DNA from: Echinarachnius parma
Taxonomy: Eukaryota > Echinodermata > Echinoidea > Clypeasteroida > Echinarachniidae
Assembly: GCA_037951105.1 (NCBI GenBank)
Contig: JBAMJV010008286.1
Span: 26,609-90,608, forward strand
Reading direction: 5' to 3'
Length of the DNA stretch: 64,000 nucleotides
The translations under genes were made by a program, and so were the position numbers. Shown here in pieces: positions 1 through 12,262 of the stretch. Within the stretch, counting starts at the first letter, position 1, and the number at the start of each line of letters is the position of its first letter. The notes beneath the pieces are model-generated. The model searched no databases, had not been told where the DNA came from, and saw only the letters and a list, made by a program, of their open reading frames with translations.

Positions 1-2590
1 GAATCAATTGTCATGAATCTTCACACGATGAAATATTATGATCTAACTTAGATCTACAAAGCTCTTTAGAGACGTCACATCACCATGACGTCATCAGGAC
101 GCCATTTTGTAAAATATCAATAATCATCATATCTCAGTCATGCATCATCAATTTCAATTCACATGTCGCATCAATACTAATCAGGTCAATTGTCGTCTAG
201 CAAGCTTATTCGCATCCGCTTGCATTCGGAGACGCGCGCGTACGCGTCCGTCAAATGAAGTTTCTTTTGTAAATGTTCTAAACCCCAACCCGAGTTATTT
301 ACTATATGTTTTAGATAATTGTAAGCGTTTCAAAAATGTCCATGCGTGCGCGTCGGCGCGCCAGTATTGGCGCGCATAACGAAAATAAACAGGAACATTT
401 TCTTGTTTTCACATAGTTTGCAATTCTTATACATCCCTCACGGCGGTTTCACGCGCTAGATAAGTAAAAGGGACGGGTATCAAAAGAACCGGATGTGATC
501 AACAACTTTGTCAAAAAAACAACTGCTTTGCTTCACTTGATGGTCCGGTAAAAATGACATGACGCAACTCTGGCCAAATGCATGTCCTCCTAACACGCCA
601 TGAGGCTGCACGCACGCTATTGGTATAGTGCTGTATACATGCAGGAACGCTATCGATTGACTGCTCTCTTCAATCAAGAGAGCCATCGCCTTGCTGCTTT
701 ATTCTATTAAGCACTTGAACATGTCTCCAAATAAACCTGGCACAGGGAGGATTTGTTGCTGGCACAATGGGGATTAGCGGCGTGGCACTGGGCTGTATAC
801 ATTATGGCAGGAAAGAAACCCTGACTTGTTTAATATTTGTGTTTAAAACAATACAACTTCTTGATTATTTCTAGTGTTTTATACAGAATTGATTGAAACA
901 TGCAATTTTGAACCACATTTAAATAGCTTACTTTTCTGTTTTAAATTTGTTCCGTTTTTTACTTTGGACCATTAATACCGAATCGTGCAAGATTTCGACA
1001 TTAGGATTTTCTAATTTTAGAATGTTATGGAAATATAGTATTTCTAATACATGAACATGTTAACTATATTGTGACCCACCGCTATATTGTGTGCAATGGC
1101 CCTTCAAAGTTAGGCTATATTTCTGCCGTTTCATGCTGCTTTTGCGGAGTAGCGGATGTTCCCACATTCCCTGCCTGTTCTACCGGCCTAGTCCGGACTG
1201 AGCAGTCGGTAGTGAGGGTTGAATTTAACTCGCGTTTTTTCTATTTTCACGAGTTTTGCAACGCGACGTTAGCCAGCGCTGGCCCGTTCGTGTTACAGAC
1301 GATGCTGGTGTTTAAGAGCCGTGCAGGCCAGGGATATAATCACCGTCACCGCCCATCACTATTTTATCTAGTATCATAATTAGCCAAATCAGGAATTCTT
1401 TGTAGCCTACCACTACCAGAAATGTTCCCTGATTGCCTATAATCTATCAAATGAGAATTTTTGTTATTTTTAAAATTTATTTTACTTTAGTTTATAACTA
1501 GAAGTAGAATAGATCGACCAGGTGACAGAGCTGCCGGTCGGTACTATTTTGGAAATCTATCTAAAACAAATTTATTGAAATATTTTGACATAATAATAAA
1601 TATGTTTGTTGTGTTATGATGTAGGCATATGAGCCCAAGCACCACACTTTCGGTCATAAGTCGCTGTGGATCTTTAGTACATAGAGCCTCAAAATCATAA
1701 CAAATTTTCTCTGGGTGAAAATTTCAACTTTATGGGATTTGATACTTACATATTTTATCTACATTATCTGAAAATTGCAGGTCCTAATTCGAATTTGTTA
1801 TACCATAACTAATGATTTCACTCAATGTGTGAGAATGCTTTTCTGTATGATGCAAAACTTTAGAAGCGATTTTTTCTGTTGTTTAACAAATGGCGAGGCT
1901 CTGGTCCACGTTTTTAAATTGCATTTTTCTGGCCTTCAACAAACTTATATGTATCAAGTTTTACATCATTTTAAAGTTGAAATCCTAGAAAATTCAAAAC
2001 ATTAACAATCTCAATTTTGATATTTCCGACAATTAACCGAAAGTGTTTGACGCGGACACATATGAAGTCACTGGAAAGATTTAACATTACGAAAATACTC
2101 AGTTTGCTTGATTCCCACCTCGGTGGAAATCAACTGGTCTCATTCTTTTCCGATGTTGACACTTTTATCTCTTCTGCCAACAATCCCATGCTAGTTAACT
2201 GCCCCCTCCCCCAGGCCGAGTGCTATCATTCTCTGGGCTGCAGTAAACTGCATGGCCACTCGTATATGTTTGTAGACCTCTTCATTCTTATTTACATGAC
2301 CTATAAACATTCAGACAGCATGTCTATTTAAGTGGTCTGTAGCAGTTATCCTGTCTGTAGTGGCCACTAAACTAAACATGATTTCCCTGCAGAGAAAAAA
2401 AATGGAATGATCATGTCTGCAGTTGCCATTTTGTCTAATAAAATCAAAACACAACAAGTCTCTATTGAGGCCAAACACAAAAAAAGGGAGTACCATTTAT
2501 TAAACAATCATTCTGGTAAATGTGCAGGGAAAGATTGCATCACTGTTTTCCCTTGAATGAGTATTCTCTCTCCTATCTCTTTTATACACA
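1..2590. other. Unassigned AT-rich DNA
   Basis: No gene or repeat is recognised. A short CpG-dense patch with GCGCGC runs lies at about 225-375, and paired GACGTCA words lie at 71-96. The open frames here (for example 1071-1379 plus) have no recognisable domain and lack convincing flanking splice signals. Confidence 0.5.
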
Positions 2591-2593
2591 CAT

Positions 2594-2620
2594 TTAAAGG
2601 GGAATTCCACCCAAGAAATG
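2594..2620 (+). repeat. Solo TTAAAGGGG terminus
   Basis: The sequence TTAAAGGGGAATTCCACCC matches the TTAAAGGRR terminus seen on both ends of four complete elements in this window. No matching opposite end was found nearby, so this would be one end of a truncated element. Confidence 0.3.
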
Positions 2621-2814
2621 TGATGTATCTAACATTTGTCTGGCTATTTGTCTGGCTATTCCTGCGATACATGAAAGTCTTTAATGTCGAGTGCTGCCGA
2701 ATCGCGACAACAAATATCATTTTGATTCTCTCCACACAGCTAGACAATTGGATTGTAAACTAAGAAGATGCATTCCCTGGAACTGAACTCGTTATGTTTA
2801 GCCACTAACTTAAA

Positions 2815-3440
2815 GTTTGTAACTTGTTTAGAAGATTGGCAGTTATACAAAGTTTGATGTTACTGGGGCCATTTTAAACACCATAATGACATGCATTTGA
2901 ACCCTAAAATAGCTGCCATATTGAATTATGATACGTCCTTGACTTATGTATAGACATACGCAAATGATTTTATAGTACTTGAAAACGCATGTTAAGAGAC
3001 TTAATTGAACTTGTTGTCTAGAAACGAAATTATACAAAGTGTGATGTTATGACGGCCATTTTGAAGATCATATTATGCCGACATTTTGAAACCTATAATG
3101 GCTGTCATCTTTGATAAGGATACTTCCTTGACTTGAAGCATCTTGGTATACGTCAACATGATTTCCTTGTACCCGAACACATGTTTGGACACTTATTTGA
3201 GCTTTCTAACCTGTCTAGAAGCAAACTATAGGAATGTTCACTTTACAACGGCCGCCACTTTGTATTGTATAATGGCCGCCATCTTGGATTAGACTTTTTC
3301 TTGAACAGGAAACATTGATACGATCGTTTTAAAAAAGTGGTCGTATCTGAAAACATATATTTAGACACTTTAATCAACTTTCCAACTTACTTTTATGGGA
3401 ACAAGTGGAAGAAAATAAAAAAAATGGGCCATTTTGGAAT
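2815..3440. repeat. Degenerate ~185 bp tandem array, about 4 copies
   Basis: Each unit begins with an 'aacttgtt..tctagaa' block (about 2818, 3007, 3203 and 3375). It continues through a 'ggccattttgaa..ataatggc' block, 'cttgacttg' and 'acacatgtt..gacacttaattgaactt'. Spacings are about 189, 196 and 173 bp. The copies are well diverged, so the array is old. Its GGCCGCCATCTTG words resemble the arms of the foldback element at 26.5-32.4 kb. Confidence 0.65.
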
Positions 3441-3578
3441 AGTATACTCAAGTTCTTTTGGTAAAAACAACTTTGAAATACATTAATTCTTTTACACCCA
3501 TCATTTGTAAGAAAATCACAGTTGTGTATTCTAATTTGCCATTAACCTACATGTGTACTATAGTAACACTTTTACTAC

Positions 3579-3644
3579 GGGGACCGAGAATTCTCCGTCC
3601 CCGATGCGGTTTTCCATATACGGGAACCGAGATTTCTCGGTTCC
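3579..3644. repeat. Two adjacent snapback hairpins
   Basis: At 3579-3602 GGGGAC is followed by the palindrome GAGAATTCTC and then GTCCCC, giving a near-perfect stem with a single mismatch. At 3623-3644 GGAACCGAGA and TCTCGGTTCC form a perfect 10 bp stem around a 2-base loop. Both share the GACCGAGA/GAACCGAGA core, so they look like a duplicated hairpin. Confidence 0.7.
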
Positions 3645-4345
3645 GAGCAAGGGCTATATAAATTAATCTTGTAAGTACAATATTATTTGGCTGAATACAA
3701 AGATTGAACCCTTGGCTACATGTACAACAAGTTTATCCGACTCTAGTTGCATGATTATTGTTTTATTATAATTTTATTATGGTAATACACAAGTCTACTT
3801 TCAGGATATTCGTATGCAAACACATGCAAGCCAGTGCACAGTATCTGCACAGATTTTCACTTCGCTGAGTCTATACCATGCATATCGATCGCCTCTTTTG
3901 TGTGTATTACTTGACCAGCGAACTCACGCTAGGATGAATAGAAGCGAATACAACGCCATGGTCAACCAGATATCGGTCGGTTCTTTTGTGAGCGCCGAAT
4001 GCGGTAACTCAACCGGTCCGTAAAATAATCTTGTATATAGCTATTGAAGCAGTATCTGAAATGGCGTGGTAAAGGGGTTAATACCTCTATCTTGGTTAAA
4101 CAATTAATTTCATCTGATACACCTCAAAAATCTCTTTAAGAATCATGCCCAAAAAAGAAAATAAGCAAATTTTGTCATTCTGATGACTTTTGGTTAAAAA
4201 CACAATTTTTTGGTCAAAATTAGATTTGGCATCCGGCCTAGTCGGAATCCTGAGTGGTTAAAGAAATGTTTAAGAATGGATGCCAGCCATTAACACAAAA
4301 TGCCGTCGAATTGAGTTCTAGAGCACTTATGGATTTGTTGGTGGT
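3645..4345. other. Unassigned DNA
   Basis: Nothing was recognised. The frame at 3814-4023 has no domain and no good splice context. Confidence 0.5.
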
Positions 4346-4990
4346 CTACTTTTTTCTCCTACTATTCGTCTGAGACGTCTCGAACGTTAGTAGCCTGTCT
4401 TCATCTTCCTTCTTGAGGGTCCATGTTTCGGCTCCATACAGTAGTATAGACAAATCTAGGACTTTAGACAGTTTGGTTTTTGTTGAAGTCATAATGTGTG
4501 CTGACTTCATTATGTTGTTCAGTCTTTGGAATCCCCCCATAGACTTCCCAATTATGTGTTTTGCCTCTTCAGTGGTGGAACCGTTCTCGTGGATTATTCC
4601 TCCTAGGTAGGTGAACTTTTCCACTTTCTGTAATTGTTTGCCGTCAATGAAGATGCTAATTTCGTTGCCCCGCTGGTGTTCTGGACTTCTGTTTTATCAA
4701 TGATAATCTTCAAGCCAAATGTAGAACTGCTGCGGTGGACGTTATTGACAAGAATCTGGAGATCTTCTTTGCTTTCAGCGATCAGTGCGATATCATCTGC
4801 AAATCTCAGGTTGTTGATGGCATTCCGTTGATGTGCATTCCAATATTGGTGTCCTCAGTGGCATATCTCATTACAAGTTCTTGTAAGATGTTGAAGAGCT
4901 GGGGTGAGATGGGGTGAGCTGGGTTGAGATCCCGCATCCTTGCTGCAAACCAGTCAGTGAGCGCTCCACTGCACTGTGAGATTCCTCGTA
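4346..4990 (-). pseudogene. Non-LTR retrotransposon reverse transcriptase relic
   Basis: On the minus strand the segment carries the end of a LINE reverse transcriptase. The catalytic box reads LRFADDIALI (about 4781-4808), where FADD is the family's Y/FADD motif. It is followed by an 'FGLKIIIDKTEV' block and then an intact stretch at 4346-4624 with 'KFTYLGGII' and 'ILLYGAETWTL', both standard landmarks of the palm end and thumb. Upstream (to about 4990) QGCGIS and 'LFNILQELVMRYA' are readable only across several frame changes. Two or more frameshifts and internal stops show a dead copy. The endonuclease and the first half of the RT are missing, as expected for a fragment. The clade is not assigned; RTE- or CR1-like elements both use such motifs. 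Confidence 0.8.
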
Positions 4991-5188
4991 TAGGGCTGTC
5001 AGGAGGTTGATAATCTTTTCAGAGAATCGAAAATACTGAAGCGATGAGTTAGTGTGACTAGTTATATGGGATATTATAGTGTTAGCAATTTATTTTGATA
5101 TGTGAGTAATTTTACGCTAATATGTGTTTGAGTGAAGCTATATCCCATGACGAAAACCAATGCAATTAAATTTGTATCACCCGAATCC

Positions 5189-5244
5189 TCCTCTTCTTCT
5201 TCTTCTTCTTCTTCTTCTTCTTCTTCTTCTTCTTCTTCTTCTTC
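5189..5244. repeat. (CTT)n microsatellite
   Basis: About 18 uninterrupted TTC/CTT units. Confidence 0.95.
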
Positions 5245-5290
5245 GGGTTAATCTGCCTCATTCAATAGTGAAGATCCTTGCATATATATA

Positions 5291-5412
<122 letters not shown>

Positions 5413-5555
5413 ATACACAGGGTGCGCAGATGATTATTTACAAAGTGCAAGAAAAAGTCTAGTCCGGTGTTTACTTCGTTTCTTCCGTCAGTGGTTTTTA
5501 TTATAAACCAGTTATAATATAAATTTCCTGTGTAAAATGTTAAAACACATTAATT

Positions 5556-6475
5556 AGTTTGAATTGGCATTGATTAAATTCAATTAGTTTTTTTTTTCAA
5601 TTGGTACCAATGTACTTCAATTTGTATCGTTGTTACGATTGGTACCAATTGAACCAGTTTAATTAGAATCAAAGTTAAAATTGATACCCATTGAAATCCA
5701 ACTGGAATAATGTTTGGGTTAAATTAGTACCAATTGGAAACAGTTCAATTGGAAACAAAGTTTCAATTGATATGTAAATTTCCAAGGGTAACAACTAACT
5801 AATTGTAGCAATTCAAATCAATTGATACCCATTAAAGCCAAGTGTAGCCATTCAAATCTATTGGAAACCATTGATATCAGTTCGCGTACTGATTCCAACA
5901 ACAATTCACAAAATATCAATAAATATTAATTTTGAAGTAAATTTGGTCGTTATTCATGTGTCAATCGCTAGTGTTTTATGTAAGATTCATTATGACAGAC
6001 TTTGTATCACATGTTTACCTTGTTATACCATTGGGTTTTCTGTTGAATTTGACTTGATTTGTTTCCATAATTTATACCACTTGTTATGTATACTACACAT
6101 GTGATATACATACGTGACAACCTGTGTGTGTGTAATTTAAATTAATTCATTCCCTGACACAGCCAAATTTCACTAAGGAAGTCTAAATAGATCAGTTGTG
6201 TGTGATTATACTTCGACTCCAATGTATCCCACATGATTTGGACTACATGTCGCCCATAAGACAGAATTGTCAACTAGTTTCAATTAGGAATGTTAATTTG
6301 GAATTTTCAATAGGTAATTTTCAATAGGTAATTTTAAATCGGTAATTTTCAATTGGTAATTTTAATTGGTACCAATTGGTTTCAATTGGCTAATTTCAAT
6401 TGGTACTAATTGTTTCATTTTTAATTATCAATTGATAATTTCAATTGGTAATTGAAACATAATTCTGATTAAATG
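5556..6475. repeat. AATTGGTACCAATT-rich degenerate repeat block
   Basis: The self-complementary word CAATTGGTACCAATTG and its variants recur many times in two clusters. One is at about 5556-5900. The other is at about 6285-6475, where ~14 bp units of the form TTTTCAATTGGTAA are nearly tandem. The ~380 bp between them is unrelated AT-rich sequence. The two-cluster layout could be a foldback element with degenerate arms, but no sharp terminal repeats were found. Confidence 0.55.
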
Positions 6476-6542
6476 TTGATTAAATTTTGATAAGATTTCA
6501 ATTCATTCATATAATGGATAGCTTATTTATGTATATTGCCAG

Positions 6543-6786
6543 ATATGTGGCAACGGAGGGATACCCCTTATCATGAGCGCCGTGTCGAAAGCTGATTGTA
6601 GTGAGACAAAGACACAAGCAGCATCCACTGTCTGTCGCCTCACCGACTCAGTGGAAATCTGCAAAATATTCAGCATGGACAAAACCTGGCTAGATGATCT
6701 CGAATTGCTTGGACAATGTGACAATTGTGCGATTTCGAATTTCATCGAAAAAGCTATCTGGCAAATCAGGACAAACTCAACAATTG
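6543..6786 (+). CDS. Candidate internal exon, armadillo-like repeat
   Basis: An open segment starts just after a plausible acceptor (ATATTGCCAG, AG at 6541-6542) and ends at a strong donor (TTG then GTAAGC at 6787). It is 244 nt long, phase 0 in and phase 1 out. The peptide begins ICGNGGIPLIMSAVSKA and continues through TKTQAASTVCRLTDS and IEKAIWQIRTN. The 'GGIPL' turn and 'QAAS.VC.L' helix are typical of armadillo repeats, which form protein-binding superhelices. No partner exon was found within reach in the window, so the gene would extend outside it or across long introns. The family call rests on motif resemblance only; a chance open frame with good splice signals is the alternative. Confidence 0.42.
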
Positions 6787-7309
6787 GTAAGCAATGTTTA
6801 ATTGTGATTATCTCAAAATATTCATAAAAATCAGTTTTTGCACGAAATGCTGCAACAATTATACTAATTACACGTCCTGTCTCTATTAATCTATACATCA
6901 GTGACGTAGCGTGGTCCGATGTTTTTAATACATGTCTTTATTTTGTGTTACTGTTAGTGTAAAAAGTGCGAACAAAATTAAAGATTGTCCCGTAGAGCGA
7001 CGGTTCTTTTAGTCGTGTATTAGGCATGGAGACGTTCATGTTCTAACATGTCTAAATGGTTCATTTATAAAATTCAGAGAGGTAGCGACTCGAGGATTTC
7101 CAAACCTCTGCCGCCTGTGACCTCCATTCACTTGCTCGTGCGAACAAGGGGGATCTTTGTATCGGGAACTGATTCAAGAAAGTCAAATCCAATAACGTGT
7201 TTCCATATGTGAAAAGCTTACGAACGGATCATTGTGGAAAGAGGTCAAACAAAAAACACATGGGCATGCATTATGATCCATACATACTCACTTTCAAAAG
7301 GAACGTACG
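6787..7309. other. Unassigned, possible intron
   Basis: The segment follows the candidate exon donor. It contains CAGTGACGTAGCGTGGTCCG at about 6899, a variant of a dispersed motif also seen near 36236 (reversed) and 63600. Confidence 0.4.
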
Positions 7310-7343
7310 TGTACACCCAAACCCACCCACACACAAATATACA

Positions 7344-7382
<39 letters not shown>

Positions 7383-7546
7383 ACATACACACACACCCAC
7401 AAGCAAACCCACAGACACACCTACACACACACACGCACACACACACAGAAACACGCACACGGCACAGCCACACACACACACACGCACACACACACTTACA
7501 AACGCACATAACACAGACGCGCAAACACACACACGTACACACATAC
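7310..7546. repeat. Impure (CA)n array
   Basis: CA-rich on the plus strand, interrupted by CG, TA and GC steps. All open frames here are repeat artefacts. Confidence 0.93.
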
Positions 7547-7561
7547 TTGTAGGAGTCTTCA

Positions 7562-7640
7562 AACGGGGATACATTTTATAACACATTCAAACGGGGATAT
7601 GCCCGCTTTTTTCGGCTTTTTTGGCTTATCCCCGGTTTGC
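7562..7640. repeat. ACGGGGATA / TATCCCCGG motif block, first copy
   Basis: Contains 'aacggggatatgcccg', 'ttatccccggtttgccggtg' and 'tgtgtaaac'. The same phrases recur at 7826-7920, so this is a short dispersed repeat on each side of a CA array. Confidence 0.6.
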
Positions 7641-7659
7641 CGGTGTGTAAACATGGACA

Positions 7660-7720
7660 TATGCCCAATGGGCATACACACACACTCACATACACAAACA
7701 GTCCACACATACACACCATC
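7660..7720. repeat. Short CA-rich array
   Basis: CACACA tract with TA interruptions. Confidence 0.8.
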
Positions 7721-7825
7721 GGTTACATAGATGTAAAATGGGCAAATAAGGGATATCCTTCAAAAATCATAATAACATACAGTACAGCCCTTAAGACGAT
7801 CCCTAAAGCACCCTACAGGCTGTTC

Positions 7826-7920
7826 GGAAAACGGGGATATCCCCGGTTTCCGGCATATCCCCGTTTGCCGGTGTGTAAACCCGTGTGTAAACCCGTGTGT
7901 ATCCCCGTTTGCCGGTCCTT
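7826..7920. repeat. ACGGGGATATCCCCGG motif block, second copy
   Basis: Has the near-palindrome ACGGGGATATCCCCGG, two 'tatccccgtttgccggt' phrases and three direct repeats of 'cccgtgtgta(aa)'. It abuts the next CA array directly. Confidence 0.65.
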
Positions 7921-7923
7921 ACA

Positions 7924-8068
7924 AGTGCGCACACACACACACGCGCACACACACACACACGCACACACACACACACACGCATGCAAACACACACAAATAT
8001 ATGCACACAGACATACATACGTGCAAACATACGCATATATACACACGCATACACACACAAACACGCAC
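7924..8068. repeat. (CA)n array, left of the 3.76 kb TIR element
   Basis: CA-rich tract ending exactly at the left terminal repeat of the element at 8069. A similar CA-rich tract resumes at 11827. Confidence 0.9.
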
Positions 8069-11000
8069 ATATGGTCGATTCCAACGAAAAGTGTACACGG
8101 CCAGATTTTTAGGTCCGAATTTCAAACTGCTTTGTTTGTTTAATCCTCTTGCACCTGTTAAGTAGACATGTCAACCATAACCAGAAAAAAGTGCCATCAC
8201 TAATCTCTCCGAACAGTCAAGTAATGGCCTTGAAAAGTTTATGGTACATTTCCTAATGTTACTTACGAATGCAGATGAATTACTTAACAAATATGATTAT
8301 GGAACTCCAAATCAATCTGCTTCATGCAAACATTTGCTTTTATTTCATCTATAAGATGCGAATCATGGAATACATTCACATGTTGTGTCTTAAACATCAC
8401 TCTGTTATACATTTTCAAGTTCAAATGTTTTATTAGTGTGTTGAGATTTTCCTGTCTTAAAAACATGAGGTTGTATCACTTTTCCTAATTTCTTTAATAA
8501 GATGTGAATCAGAACTATTTTCCACTATTGTAAAGAGTGGGAAATACCCTTTCCAAAAATATAAAATTTAGGGTTGTGCGCAAAAAAATGACACGTATAC
8601 AATGTACTTGAAAAATAAGTATTCGTAGGCAACATGTAATTTACTTCATACGTAGGTAACAAAAACCTTTTATTCACAGTGACTGTCACGAAATATGGGT
8701 GTCCCTTGTCAGTTCTAAGTGAGATACGAACATACAAATGTGCTTACAATCAATTGGGTGAAAAAAGACTTCTTAAACATTTACATTGGCACTATAAGTG
8801 GTGTCCTCAAAACAAAATATATATTCAATGTGAACATTTGGCCATCTTAAACCTGACTATTTGAATTCGTAATGTTGATTGATAGTATCCACATCATTGA
8901 TATTGCAAATATTTTGTAAGAAAATGTTTAATTTGGAATTTCTAGGGAAACGATACATTTAGGTAATACAGAATATTATAGTGTGTTCGTAGGTAACATC
9001 ATTTTGTTCACATATTTCAAGAAACTTGTAGTAGGCAAAGTTAATTACTATATTTGGACTATACGAAAAACAACTTGTTTACCTATGATCTGTAAATATA
9101 TACTGTTCCTGAAATAGCTTTAAAAACACGAATTTGAGAAAGAGAGGGCATATATTTGTTTTTATATTTGGGTGAATCACTGTAAAAGGTGTACATCAGC
9201 GTGCACATAAAATAGATGTTACGATAAACTGTATGGATGACAAACAGACATTTGAAACGATTGCGCAAACATACAAACGATGAGTGGTAATATATTATCT
9301 GTTTGATAAATGTAATATAGGATCATTTGAGATTCCTAAAAACAATTCATACAGCGGTCTTGTCATGTGCTTAAGGGATTGAATATTAATGAAACACATT
9401 GGCCAATCCTGTATATCCCAACAGCTTACTTAGTTTGATTCAAACCCTCCAATTTAATTGGAATGTTTCTAAGATTAACTCGTATTGTTTCCAGTTGTGT
9501 GTGTTACAGTATATTATTGTAAAGTGCTAAAATATAATGTTAATCGTATTATGCGCTACATTTATCAAGAATATTATGAACGAAGTTATTCTTGGAGATT
9601 TCCGTGTACATTATGTAAGGCTGCAATAATATTAATACAAATCAAACGGCATCATATGAAAACATCACAACACGGCATCATCATTGTTTTCAATTCCGTT
9701 ATTTTTCTTTTAACAACATAAATGGCCGTTAAATCAAACTTTATAACAATCATAACCTTTTTAACAGTATCAATATTTCAGTGTACATGCTCTTGTTATA
9801 TGTGATATAAATATTAGATAAAGAAAATGCTAATAAGTTCTATTATCTTATAGATATATACTAACTAATAAACAATTGTGAAATTACAAAAACATTATAG
9901 AATTTTCTATTTACCCAAGATACAATAAGTATATCTGAGGTAATAGGAGAACGGTTGGGATACGGTATAGCTGAAATTAAGGCGAAACATACTGTTTTTC
10001 AATTCAAAATTTCGGAGGGGGTAAGGGGGTATTGTGAGATAAATAATTTAATAAAATTGAGCCAATATATTGCATGAAGTGCCATTTTATACATATAATT
10101 CTAACCATCTTTATATAGTTTATTAAGATGTCAAATGGTGTGTTCTTCGGTATTTTACCTACTTTATAAAGAGCCATATCTGATTCAATCATTCAATCTC
10201 TCGTGTGATTGGAATACAAATTAAAGTAATCGATTACGTCGACTTATGTGTTGTATTATACAACTGTTCGCCAAAAATCATAGTGCATACCTAGTGCACA
10301 GACTTCATGATATATGTTTTTACAAGGAAATTTCATAGACAAAAAAAAACAAAATGCAATTGGAACAACCGCAATTGCTTTTGGATCGAATGGGTCGATC
10401 ATCTTGATGCAGATAGTGGGTCATCATATGCATGTGGTTTTTAAACATTTTTTGTTGTATTAACCGATTTAAAAAATCAGTGATGACATCGTTATTTTTG
10501 TGTATTCAGAACTTTGTAAAAAAAAATAAAAATCATATTTTCAGTCGAAACTCAAGATTATGAAAGCATCTGGTCGGATCTAGAAATTGCACACTTATCA
10601 GGTTGATTGTGACATCCAAATGGGCTTTAATATCCAAAAGTTTACTTTTATCTTGTTACCTACGAGTACATTTTACCTACGAATACAGAGTGTACCCATG
10701 ATGAAATGCCACATTAATGTTCTTATATAAGCATTGACTATCGTTATTTTGATTTTAATCTATTGCCAAAGGATGCCTTCGAATCATACACATAAATTGA
10801 TTTATTAATATGATGATAACGCTTGTTAAACAAGGAGGAGAAAATGGTTTAATGTTAAATGAGGCAAAAAGGGTAACTTTTTTTAACCTAGTGTGCTCGT
10901 AATCTAAATGCCCTAAAAATATGAACATTATAATGCATGAAAAGGAAATAAGTTTCATACCATAATACGCTCATTTTCTACAAATAGCCAAAATATTTAC

Positions 11001-11826
11001 GTGGTATTGCCGTTTGATATAATGTCAGCGCAGGAATCAAACTCCCTATGTCATTTTTGTATTCGTAAGTAACGTTTAATTTGTTAATAATTACTTACGA
11101 ATGCAACACATTTTGTTGAATATCTCCTAAAATCATTATTTGAAAATGATAAATCCTTGCACATATTAGCGTTATGCTATATTCGATCTATTACTAAGTT
11201 ATCTCTCACTAATCTACATACACATTGAAGCTAGGACATGCTGAAGTGTATACGTAGGTAATGCCATTGTTTTTACCAAACGGGCCTTTTCAGCTTTTGA
11301 CGTTTCTGACGGCTATTCAATAAAAACACTAGGATTTTTGATAATGCATTTCAATAGTAGACACATGAGGGTTTAAGCTGAGCACACATTTTTAATCGTG
11401 TGACGAATTTTTCAATAAGGCTATGAGTGCTAAAAAATGTATTCGTAGGCAACGCTTAAAATTTACCACTGGGTGAAAAATCACCAAACATCACATGATT
11501 GCCAGTTACTTACAAAAACTCATATAATGAGTCCTGACATATGCAACAACTTACCATGTAAAAATAAACCAATTCGTATCAAGTCTTCATTCTAAGATTA
11601 TAACCGCTCAAAACAAGTTAAGAGATTTTTTTCAAAAGTGGTCAAAAATAGCATGTTTTTGGTTCCTGTACAAAGAAATATAAATGCAATGGTCACTAAT
11701 TTTGTATGGCGCGAAAGGTCTCGCCGAGATGCATCTGCTCAAATCAAAATAGAGATTGTAGGACCTTTAAAAAAATCAAATAGGTCTGAACATGCCGTGT
11801 ACACTTTTCGTTGGAATCGACCATAT
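8069..11826. mobile_element. 3.76 kb element with 33 bp perfect terminal inverted repeats
   Basis: The left end (8069-8101) starts ATATGGTCGATTCCAACG. The right end (11794-11826) is its exact reverse complement over 33 bp, after which the ends diverge. CA-rich microsatellite lies immediately outside both ends, so the element appears to sit inside a CA array. The interior is AT-rich with no credible long ORF and carries many copies of a CGTAGGTAAC-type word in both orientations (listed separately). It looks like a non-autonomous DNA transposon. Target duplication is ambiguous because the flanks are themselves repetitive. Confidence 0.7.
8258..11462. repeat. Dispersed TTCGTAGGTAAC motif, about 10 copies
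   Basis: Variants of TTCGTAGGTAAC or its complement occur at about 8264, 8622, 8651, 8985, 10657, 10672, 11062, 11092, 11251 and 11443. They are in both orientations and lie only inside the 3.76 kb TIR element. Repeated short words inside DNA transposons are often transposase-binding sites; that role is inferred here. Confidence 0.6.
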
Positions 11827-11975
11827 ACACATACATAAGTAGATACACACTAACACATACACACACTGACACATACTCACATGCACTCACACACACGCAT
11901 ACATACACATATATTTGCACATAAATATACATACACATGGATACACACACAAACACACACACGCACGTACTCACA
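11827..11975. repeat. CA-rich array, right of the TIR element
   Basis: Impure CA/TACA tract beginning at the right terminal repeat. Confidence 0.88.
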
Positions 11976-11997
11976 CAATACTGACTTCTTAGATTAT

Positions 11998-12262
11998 CAA
12001 GAGTTGCTTCCTTTTGTCATTGGATGACGCGCGCAAATATTCAAGATATACTGTGACAAAAGGAAGTATGCTGCTTAATTTGCATAAAACAATGATTTTA
12101 CAAATCAAAACATATCAACCCGAAATGCCTTCTCTGAGTACATTATAAAACATGTCATACCTGGGAATTAGGATTTTATGTTTGAGAGGTCAGAAAGAAA
12201 AACATATTTTCTTCATTTACTAAGAAACTCATTCCACAGAGGTTGCTTCCTTTTGTCATGGG
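11998..12262. repeat. TTGCTTCCTTTTGTCAT direct and inverted repeats
   Basis: GTTGCTTCCTTTTGTCATTGGATGAC at 12002 recurs with slight change near 12242, and an inverted piece (GACAAAAGGAAGTATG) lies at 12054. The copies bracket a ~240 bp AT-rich stretch. Confidence 0.55.
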
